The translations under genes were made by a program, and so were the position numbers. A stretch of 64,000 bases of DNA from Synchiropus splendidus (Eukaryota > Chordata > Actinopteri > Syngnathiformes > Callionymidae): contig NC_071342.1 in the NCBI RefSeq assembly GCF_027744825.2, positions 16,053,001-16,117,000 on the forward strand, in the 5' to 3' direction. The notes beneath the pieces were generated by a model. The model made no database searches. It saw nothing but the letters and a program-made list of their open reading frames with translations, and was not told where the DNA came from. Of this stretch, positions 14,301 through 25,900 are shown one piece after another. The stretch's first letter is position 1; each line of letters starts with the position of its first letter.

Positions 14301-16954
14301 AATGAGTCAACATGCAACGTGAAAGACTGAATTGCCAATAGTTGCTATGTTGAGAAGGTGTTCCTCCTTAAGGGTCAAATTTTGAGTCCAAGTTCATTTG
14401 GACATTTTAGGAGTGGGATTATGTTGGCCCTCCCTTCATACCCATGACGTCGTCAGTCTGTGTCAGTTACACTCGTATCTTCCATTTTGAGTCACTGTTC
14501 TTCACAAAGAAAGAGGCAGTGGTTATTTCCTGGCATTTACCGCTTTAGCTTAGCAAGATTAGCTCCAGTGAAGAAAGAGAACACGACTTGTGCTATGTAA
14601 TAAAGCCCTTACTACTCATGTAGGACAAATTAAAAAAAGAATGTAGATAATCTACTGTACATTTGCAGTCATGTGACCACTTTAGCCGAGATCATTGATT
14701 TATCTTCTATATTGTCGTGATTACAGGTTTTCGCCGTCAGGTCACTCAGCTTTTGCTGTTCGTCTCCGTCACCGACTGAGTCATCTCGCCTAAATGCCAG
14801 CTGGCAGAGATGTCAGGCCGCCCTCCGAGATTGATCTGATGTGTTGGGTGTTAGCGAATAAACACGGCTGCAGTTTATCAGACACTCATGACGAACGCTC
14901 GCTGTTCCCCTTCAAAAAGACACCGTGGAATAACTCGTGAAATAATTTGTTTTGAGACACTGGAATACATGTATTTGCCTGACAAATATGAGTCTTTCAA
15001 GTAGTTATTTAGACATTAAATAAACTGTTGGGAACTCAAAAAACATCATGTGAGTGACCATCCATTTGTACTGCGATTCATGTTTTTTTATTATTATTAT
15101 TATTATTCGTTTTTTTATTAACAATGTTTCATTTAGAAAACAAGGGATTGAACATGATACAAACAAGGTTGGCATGATCATCAAACCTTAAATAAAAATA
15201 TTCTTATAAACATATAGATAATATAGAGAATATACAGTAGATACAAATATGAAGTTAACTTAATAAGACAATAATATTGAAGAGAAAGGAAACAGAATAA
15301 ATTTAAAAAAAGAAGAAGAAGACAGGCAGGGCATATCAGGGCATTATATTTACGTTATGCACACATTTCTTGTTATCAATAACTTTTATACATGCAAGGT
15401 AATTCACAAATTCAGTTTCAAGCACAGGAAAGAAGGGACGACTTTTGGAAAATGTAGCTCTATGGATATGGAATTTCCCTATTAAAAAAATCAGGTTAAG
15501 TGTTGATTTTTCTTCTCCGTATGATCATAATGTTGTAATACTTCTTTGGGTCATAAATGAATTAGGGTGATATTATTTATTACTTTTTACTTTTCAGATT
15601 TTATTGCCGCGATGCAACATGGCCGACCCAAAAGTGCAGTCTACTCTGTAGTCTTTGTCAAATAAAGAGAGCTGATGCCTAACGTGACGACTCCTGACTA
15701 AGTAAACACTCTGCCTTTTGTCTTTTCAGAATGCAGATGCCAGTTATGACTTCAGCAGCAACGACCCGTACCCGTTTCCACGCTACACCGACGACTGGTT
15801 CAACAGGTAAAACAATGTCTTCTGCTTCAACACAATGAGAACGTGTTGTTTGTGTTGTGGTTTGAGTCGACTCCCGCTATCGATTTCCTCTTCACATACG
15901 TCCATTAAGACACACACAAAAGGCACTATTGTTCAACACCACGCAGTATGGGACACAATACATGCGTTTGCACCGCTGAAGAGGGTGATAAAAGAGGACT
16001 AGTCTTCCCTCTGTCTTCACGCCGTCGACCTCCTCTGTGATAACGCCTTATCTGCTCCCATCTGGCCGCCATGCTCTGTGATCTACTGCTACCGCACCAC
16101 TCACTTCTGCTGAGACTCAGTGTTTGGGTTTGTCAGTGTGGCAGTTGCTGACTGTCAGGGCGCACACAGCTCGCTGGCTAATCAGCTGGATGTTAAAAAT
16201 AGCTTCCTGTCTGAGGCAAAGCATGCTGGGAGTGAGGGGTTGACTCTCCGCAGTGTCCCTGTGGGGATCGCAGGATGGTGGGAGATGGTTCACACACATC
16301 ACTGATCTGTGCAAACACACTGGGTGAGATACACTGTAGACGACAATATCAAGTCGATACATCCTGAAATCCATGATCGTCCTGTCGCAGTCTTCTCCCA
16401 AAAAATCTGCTGTGTAAATGAATGTAAATGATTCCGCCTGCTTCTGCTCTCCACAGTCACGGCACACGATGTGCGGGAGAAGTGTCCGCCGCAGCCAACA
16501 ACAACATTTGCGGTGTGGGAGTCGCTTATAACTCCAAGGTGGCAGGTGTGTGTCACACTGAAGCTGCAATTCTGACAGTGAGGAGAATAACAATGAGCTG
16601 ACAGCAGCGCGGGGCGAAAGCAAATCTGATGTTGGAGCGACTCAAGGTGTTTCATAACAGCGTATTCTCCACAGGGCTTTTTTTTTTGCTTTCTAAAGTA
16701 AGACTTGGCTGAATGCTGAGGATGTGCTATACTGGGCCTCGCCTAAACAGCTGGAGTGTACTGCTCATATTAAACAGCGACCGCCATGATCGATCTGGCA
16801 GATGACACTGTAGTAGTAGTAGACAGAATATTTACTGTTGTAATAAATTTAAGAGCCATGTTAATGTAATATATTTTATTCTGTAAAAAAAGAAGATTTT
16901 TAGGGCTAGAAGTTCAATGGATTCATTTTGATAAATGAATTACCATCAATGATG

Positions 16955-16997
<43 letters not shown>

Positions 16998-19900
16998 CAC
17001 AGCATAAACTCATATATACTTTCTTTCCTGGTGCACTACCTTATACAACGTAATTTCACACCCACGATGAAGGAGAGTAAAGTTGTTTGCTGATGTTTGG
17101 AAAGATTAGGGACTAAAACATTTCAAGATAGAAGCAAAAAAAAAATTCTTCTGATGCTGGAGATCATGTGCACATTCAACTGAAAATTGATAATTTGGGG
17201 GTCAAATATGAAAGCTCACATTTGGGGAAATAAAAAATTAATAAATAAACAAACAAACAAAAAATAATACAAAATTTAAATATGGAATTATGAGAGATAA
17301 ATATGAATATAAAGGTACGGAAGAGGATTAGGGCCAGTGAAGAAAAAAAAATGGCAGAATTCTGACTTTTTTTCTCAGAATTCTGATTTTTTTTTCCTCA
17401 GAAATCTGACTTTAAAGTGAGAATTAGTGAGAATTCTGAGAAAAAAGTCTGCCAATTGTTATTTTTTTCTTCACTGGCCCTAATCCTCTTCGGTATGAAG
17501 GAGACCTCCATGAAAATGAGTTCAACATATTGATAGATGTTTATTTTCATCTGCACTTTGAAGAACTTACAATGGCTGAAGATGTATTTGTAAAGTCCGA
17601 TGGTGGCAGTCTGTTGCCAAGCATAGCGTCGTGTGGCGGAAGAAAATGAGTGCTTTTTCATGAACAGGTAAACATCACTGGTCAGGTCAGTCGGAGTTCA
17701 CACAGCAAAATGACAACACCAATTCAGACGTATGGCGTTTCCATTTCATATTGATCGGTCTCCGAACGCGATCTGGGTCCAAGACTGAGGAAATGAGAAA
17801 AATTAGTATTGATTGTTTGGCTTCTGTGCTGGCCTCAGATTGCTCATATAAGATGTTACTTTGCAAGGTATCAGGATGCTGGATCAGCCCTTCATGACCG
17901 ACATCATTGAGGCCTCATCCATCAGCCACATGCCGCAGGTTATTGACATCTACAGCGCCAGTTGGGGGCCCACAGACGACGGTAAAACTGTTGACGGACC
18001 GCGGGAGCTGACGCTTCAGGCCATGGCGGATGGCGTCAACAAAGTAAGAAACCTCACAAGTGGCAACCATTCAAGGGTCGAACCCCTTCAGTGCTGGGTG
18101 GATCACCTTACATCCATTTCTCCAAACAGCGTTACGATTCTTCATCTTCCAGACAATGTCAGTGATTACAGTTTCCACATAAAGAGGATGCTTTCAACGG
18201 CAGCCATGACGTGAGCTGCTCCTTTGAAGCCCTAAAACGAGCCGCTGTGATCTTGATAAATTGACTCCAAAAAGTATAAGTCAGCAGTTTCATGAGTGGG
18301 AAACGCTGAGGCAGCGCTATCTCTAAATTCAGGACGTGGCAGAGCGGTGAAAGTGTTTAGCAGAACCATGTCTTCATTTTCACCCTTTTACTTCACGAGC
18401 CCAGATTATTTATTTTGGCATCTGCGCACACATAAAAATGAAAGCTCTGCGGCGACACCCTTGACGTTGCCATGCCAACAGTGCCACTGTCAGCCTCATG
18501 CCCCACTAATCATCATGGAAGATGCACGAGCAGGTGAGGGTTCGTTCAAGACGACGTGTCATAATGGTGAAGCCGCTGTGTGCCAGGAGGCGTAGGGGGG
18601 ACTTATTAAGGAACAGCTATGAAGTACGATGCCAGGGATGCATTGATTTGAGTCATTAGCTGCCGAATTAAAGCGCTTTGCTGCTAAGCAAGACTCTTGT
18701 TTGAGATAAGAGAGGCAGGATCCTCATTTGCAATTGTAATCGGGAGGTAAAAATACGCATCATGAAGGGGAGGACGTGCCACTCCTCTTGCACTTCGATC
18801 CCATTGTTTTGAAACAGGTGCAGCGTCTGTTAGAGAGGGTCTCCTTTAAGGGAGGGGAGGGGGGGTGAAGAATCTTTAAACAATTTATTGGTCCCCGGAG
18901 GGGGGTATAGGTTTAGGAAAATTAGATTTTATTTTGTTATATTGATTTGGTTTTACAGACAACTTGATCATATTATATTATATTCACATTCACATTATCA
19001 CATTATATTACTGTCATGTGATTTATTGGCCTGACACTACATTTAAAAAATAAATATATCCATCAAATATTGCTAATTTTGAAAATGGTTTGCATCTAAA
19101 TTCCATTTTTTGAAAACATTTTTTCGTCTCAGGATTTCTATGGTATGTGTTTATATTAACTCCGGATTACAAAATGTAAAGTTCTATATGAAGACAAGAC
19201 AAGACAAGACAAGACAAGACAAGACAAGACAAGACGAGACAAGACAAGATTGGACGAGACAACACAAGACAAGACACAAGACACAAGACACAAGACAAGA
19301 CAAGACACAAGACAAGACGAGACAAGACAAGATTGGACGAGACAACACAAGACAAGACAAGACAAGACAAGACACAAGACAAGACAAGACAAGACGCAAG
19401 ACACAAGACAAGACAGGCCAAGACAAGACAAGACAAGACAAGACAAGACAAGACAAGACAAGACAAGACACAAGATAAGATAGGACAAGACACAAAACAA
19501 GATAGGACAAGACAGGACGCAACAAGACGAGACAAGACAAGATTGGACGAGACAAGACAAGACAAGACAAGACAAGACAAGACAAGACAAGACACAAGAC
19601 ACAAGACAAGACACAAGACACAAGACAAGACAAGACAAGACAAGACAAGACACAAAACAAAACAAAACAAAACAAAACAAAACAAAACAAAACAAAACAA
19701 AACAAAACAAAACAAAACAAAACAAAACAAAACAAAACAAAACAAGACAAGACAACACAAGACAAGATTAGACACAAGAAAAAACTAATGTACTGACATT
19801 TGTCAAGACTTATACTGACATTTTCTTTTCCTCCTGATGTGATTCCAGGGCCGAGGAGGGAAAGGCAGCATCTACGTCTGGGCTTCAGGAGACGGTGGTA

Positions 19901-22900
19901 GCTATGACGACTGCAATTGCGATGGCTATGCATCGAGCATGTGGACCATCTCCATCAACTCAGCCATCAACGACGGACGCACGGCTCTGTATGACGAGAG
20001 CTGCTCCTCCACTCTGGCCTCCACCTTCAGCAACGGCCGCAAGAGGAACCCAGAGGCCGGCGTGGTGAGCGCTCACCCCATTCAGATTCTCAGCAAATTA
20101 TTTGGATTTGTATAAACTACACTAAATGTCAGTAAATACTATTCCACCATGAACTGGTGGCGTTGACCCAATGAAAATGACTAAAAGGAACAGAAAGTAG
20201 AATCCAATTGCAGCTGCAAAAGGTGAAATGATAAGTCCCCCGGACTAATAAGGCGGCCATGTTTGTCGGTGAGATTACGCACGTCGCCCTGGCTATTGAC
20301 AGAGTCACGACCTGCCCCCAGGCCCTCCTGGCTAATTGCAGTCAAACTCTAATCACCCCTCCAATTACAGCGGTACATATTTAATCAACAAACATAATGT
20401 CATGATATTTGCTCTGAGCTGCAATGTTGTTGTGCGTGTGGCTGTTGCAGGCGACCACGGACCTGTATGGGAACTGCACCCTCCGACACTCGGGAACATC
20501 AGCTGCAGCGCCGGAGGCAGCCGGCGTCTTCGCTCTGGCTCTCGAGGCCAAGTACGTGAAATACCACACTGGAGGGGAAAAAAACTGTGTTGCTCGAACG
20601 GGGACGCCCTTTTCGTGTCTCCGGCTCCCTCTATGGAAACCTCTAGCGTCAATTGGACAACACTGTCGCTGCTAAAGACGATCAATAGTCTTTTAAAATG
20701 CTGCATTAAGACGAGTCACTTGTTATTCAACCTTCCTTTGAAACAACGCCAGGTCGATGCCTTTGACCTACGATCATTGATTTGACGCTGTGCGAGTTCT
20801 TAAAAGCCTGGAAGCAGCTATTGAGCATGTTTACTGTTAAAAAGCACTTGAAAGGACAGTTGGGGAACCACCGTTTAGGACTGGATCTGAGGGCGTACCC
20901 CTGTTTTGGAGCACGGCGATGAGATTCAGCGACACAGTGACGGGAGTTAGCAGTAGAAAATGAGTGGGTGACTGAGTTCAAGACTTCATCTATGAACCTA
21001 AGTCAAGAAAGAAAGTTTTTAATCTCAATTAATCGCATTAAAACTGAGTTAACTCATTATCTATTAACAGCCCTACTGTTAACACATTAAATAGCCAGTC
21101 TGTACGACTAACTTTGACCTAATACTCTCAGTGTCAGAGACAAAAATGTATTCATGACCATTAACTGATGTCAATGCTATGGAATTAGATTAAAATAAAT
21201 CTTTATTAAATAAATAACAAATAAAAACAGTAAAATAGAGATTTGTAATGGGACAATTGTTGGTACATTTTAATATACAGCAACCAGGTGGAGATCAACG
21301 GGCAGCGGTAGAAATAAAAGAGTAATAACCGATCGTAAATCGATCATAAAACAAAGGAACAGACAAAAACTTATAACTGCTTACTTTTTCATTTTTAATA
21401 ACAAATTATTAAATTATTATTTGTGTTTTCTGACATACGATCAAGTACATTCACGAGAGAAACAAAAATCAGTTGCCCTGGAAAAAAGGGCAAAATTAAA
21501 ATATGAGTAATAACTAGAAATAAAAATAATAACAATAATAAAAAAGAGTGTGTGGTGGACATTAAAACTGATGAGGTCACTCCCCATCAACTGTTTCATC
21601 TCATATTTAAGATGTTACATATTTTCTCATATTTTTCCAGTTTGTCTTTTATCATTTTATGTGATTTTTTTTGTCCCAAAGGTAAATATTCAGTCAATCC
21701 TTGCAACCAATGAGCAATGCCTGGTGCAGTCACTCTCTTCCATGTCTACCCCATACATTCTTATCTTGGACAAAAAAAGTCCATAATCTCTGTTTTGGGA
21801 TAAAATATCACATGATAAAATGATTTGGTGAATTTTAGATTTCAGAAAAATCAATGTACTGTCTAACTTGGAGCAATTTAAGGAATACTCTGTGAGACAT
21901 TCTGACTAAATCACCACTAAATACTTAAGTTTAAAGTTACAAATATGAAGTTATATAGATGCTCAAAGGTAAAAAATAAATCTTCTGAAGGATACAGGAA
22001 AAGCTCAGATCCTCTGGGCTGCTGAAGAGCTGACAAGCATCTGCTGCCTTAATGGAGGAGCTGAGTAAAGAGGCTGTTTGCTTTGTAAACACACGATGAT
22101 ACTCAGGGGTGTTGCCCAGTCAATGCACTTCACACTCAGACAGTAGTTGTGGTGGGACAAGAGGATCAATGATGTTCTGCTTGAGACACTGCCTCTGATC
22201 TGAACCACAGTCCAGACCTGACCTGGAGGGACATGCAGCATCTCTCCGTCCTGACGTCCAAGAGGAACCAGCTCCACGACGAGGTCCACCAGTGGAGGAG
22301 GAACGGCGTGGGTCTGGAGTTCAACCACCTTTTCGGCTACGGCGTGCTGGACGCTGGCGGGATGGTGAAGATGGCCAAGGAATGGAAAACGGTTCCGGAG
22401 AGGTTCCATTGCGTGGCTGGATCCATTCAGGAGAACCAGTGAGTCACATTTCCATAAACTATGGTGATCATTCAGAAAGTGCCCTTTTCAAAGATGTGGA
22501 AGAAAAACCCACCGCAAACATGAGGCGCAGTCCTCCGGTTATCACGGGATGAAATTAAATGTCATTAATGCCTGGTGATAGGAAGCCTGATAGTGAACAC
22601 TCACAAGTTGTGTCATCACTTCTATGTGATGTCATTAGTTCGCCACAAATGGAGGTGTTTCCATTTAGCATCATGAGCAGGAATAGTGAGGCCCAGGGGC
22701 CACATGTAACCTTGTCACTGCGGGCCTCATGGGACCACAGACGACTGCGGAACTGGAAGGAATATTCCATTTCAACTCCATTATTTATTTAACTGAATTA
22801 AAAAAAAGTATTTGGAGTTGTTAAACTTTTAAGTATTTCTCAAATTGTGTTTTATTTGCTTTCCATTTTCTCTCTTTTTTCATTTTTTTTCCACATCTTT

Positions 22901-25900
22901 ACACCCTTATTTGTGATTCATTTTCATCCATCCATTTTTTATTTTAAGACCAAGACGAAAGAATATGTGCATTTTCACCTTCAATGTAGATAAACCAGGG
23001 ATGGATAGAAGAAAATGAATCACAAATGAGTGTGTAAAAATTTGGTGAAAAAAATAAAACTTTTATGATTTAATTTGTGTTATATTTTTGTCAGTTTTAC
23101 ATTTCCCCATTTTTTAAAAAATACATTAATAAAAAACTAATTCATTGATCATTTTCCCCCCACTTTTTTCTACCCATCCCCATTGTAAATAGAAGAAATT
23201 GAATCACAAATGAGTTTGTAGAAATGGGATGGTAAAAATACAACTTTTATTATTTATTTTTTGTGATAGTTTTAGTCATTTTTTAATACAATAAAAAAAA
23301 CTTTCATCGATAAATTCCACCAATTTTTCTTTTCATCCCTGATGTAAATAGAAAATGGATCAGAAATGACTGCATTTTTTTCATCAAAAAAATGGAAATA
23401 AGTAAAAAATGGAAAAAGCTTTAATTAAAATTTCCCATTTTACACACTCATGTGTAATATATTTTATTCTATCATCCCTCTATTTGGTCAGATAATTCAC
23501 GTATACATGTACATACACGTATTCATGTATATATGTTGGAGGATTAGTTGCCACTTTAAGTTCAGTGAACATCTGCTCCACAGCTCAGGGGTGAACGTAG
23601 TGTGACTTGTAGCTCTCATGATTTATATTCCAATGCACATAAACACATAAACATGTTGACAAAATGGAACAGCTGACTGAAGCTGTAGGTGGTACGGCCT
23701 TAAAAATACATGAATCCTGCACTATATCACAGAAAAAAAAAAAACATCTCACATCACACAGCCTTCAGTAAATTGGATTTTTGATGAGACTCCAGCTGTC
23801 TGCTGCTGAGAATCGGCTCCTCCATCCCTCTCTTTCTCTGTTTGCGAGGCAGATGTTCCCCCCGACTCACCCTATCTTTGTCTGCCCAGTATCTCCATTT
23901 GCATCTCTCAATCCCGTCTCATCCATTTTCTTTCTTGCCGCTTCCCAGTCAGGATCTTTCGTTCCACTCTTTCTCTTCGCGGCCTATGGCGACCATTTTC
24001 CATTCACATCTTGAGGAGCGTTGGTGTGAATCCCCGAGCTTCACCTCTTTCCTCCGTTCCAATTAGAGCGCAACAAATGACTGACTGACAAAGGGAGTCA
24101 AGAGGAGCATGTGTGTGAACGCCGCTCTTCGTGTTGCCGTCGTCGCAGCCACTGAGAAAAAAAAATAGAAAAATAAGAATTTTAAATTTCTTGAGAAATG
24201 CGTAATGAGAGGAGCGGGAACTGAACACTTTGTTGCCCGATCTTTCATTTTGCTTGAGATGATTTAAGTATAGCTTGTTTGCAGTGTTTCATCCACTTAA
24301 CAATAGTGCACTGTTTGTCCACGAATATGTCGAACTAGGAGATGCTGATCAAGATATAGACTTGACAGAATAATTCCTGCTAGTTGTGTCACGTATCACT
24401 GGGGGGGTTTCTCCCATCTTTGAAACGGCGATAATGACACCTCCGATGGGAGAGTGGCGGCAACAACAGCGACACACTTGCAAACCTGTTGCTCGCCACT
24501 GATCCCATCTCTGCTCAGCCTGACAGCGACTTACTTCGCTGGAGGAGCAGCTCTCATTATCAGAGTCGCTGGCTCACACGGACCCACGGTGCAACGGGGT
24601 GGTTTTTAATCTGCACCAGTTCTGCCCTGAGGAAGGTTTCTGCTGCCTCTTCTCCAGAACCTATTCATCTGCACTCGTGCTCAGTCGAGCAGGAGGCTTC
24701 TACCTGAGTTATTAATGATCATTGCCACTATCTCAGATGATAACACACTCCATAGGGAAAATTATTTTGAATCAAAAATTTAGATAATTTGTCTATCTTT
24801 GTTCTTCAGCTGCAGCCGCCCCTCCACCTTTGACTACCTTGGTCCCTTGAACTTCCCACCTTTGTTTCCAAGCTTCTCCTCTCGAGCTGTGCCTCTGTCG
24901 TCTTCCTCTCTACCTCTCTATACTCTGCATGTCTCCTAGAAGGCAACATTATTTACTGCTGACAGTGGCCTATCAAACCAGACGAAAGAAGATGCAAAAT
25001 ACGGGGGGGAAAAAATGCGAAAAAAAGTAAATAAATAAGAAAAGTATATAAATTGCTGCAAAGTCAGATCACATTGAATATGACTATGTATATAAGACTT
25101 CATATAATACTCAAGATCCTCTGTGTAAATCAATAAATATGTGACGTTTAGCTATTTAAATAGCAAATAGCAGCACCAAAGAATTAAGTGTAAAGCATGA
25201 TATAAAATAAATAAAATATGATAGTGAGCCACATTCTTACAAACTAACCTTATTTTTACAGGCAATACAGTTTCACAAAAAGGTAATTTAAAGCTATTCT
25301 TTGTCACATTTTGTGCATGGAATGGCAGAGAATATACAGGGAAAAAGAAAAGAAATGTTAGTCCTCGTATTTAGAATTGTAATAGTAATGGTAGTAATAC
25401 AGAAACAAATGTTAGAAACAGTTTCATAGTTTTCACACTTCGTGAGGGCCTCAGAAATACAGGCAAAGGGCCACACATGGCCCTCACTTTGCCCTATATG
25501 GCTTTTGATATTTCTAGCTGTTTTCCACCATGTCTGCACTCACTTCTTCACCTCCTGCTCTGGGTGTCTGCTGCCAAATAAATCTTAAATGCAACATTAA
25601 AATATGTATTGATTTATTTTTCACTCTGACAAATCCTATTGTTTCAGAGAAACACATTCAAATACTAGAGTAAAGGTGAAGCAAACATAAGTATAACTGT
25701 TAGTGTTTCCATTGCTTAAACTTGTGTAAATGAGTTCAATATTCTGGCAGTAATTACAAGCTCCAACTTGTCTCAGTACGGGTTCTGCTCAAGAGTCAAG
25801 GGAGTCTTGTCTCTGCCACCAATGTCCAGTTGTTAAACATTTATCAAACTGACCGCTGCTCAGCACGACTGCCGCTCACTTTTCTCCCTCCATTTTCCCA

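Larger units (their letters stand above)
9554..15729 (+). other. pcsk2 intron 5 (largest intron in the window)
   Basis: 6.2 kb. It contains a foldback element with a (TA)n core (11197-11558), a degraded partial repeat of its arm (about 11600-11712), the 129-bp MITE-derived array (13011-14160) and a (TTA)n run near 15090-15107. Other parts show nothing recognisable. Confidence 0.85.
16546..17867 (+). other. pcsk2 intron 7
   Basis: 1.3 kb holding a (TAA)n microsatellite (16955-16994) and a 176-bp foldback MITE (17318-17493). The rest is A/T-rich and unremarkable. Confidence 0.85.

Noticed and set aside
16117..16623. 168-codon minus-strand ORF
   Set aside because: It overlies pcsk2 exon 7 and its introns, and shows no family similarity.
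19156..19933. ORFs of 122-249 codons on both strands
   Set aside because: They are low-complexity translations of the ACAAG/ACAAA array (KTRQD or CLVLS repeats), which simply lacks stops.
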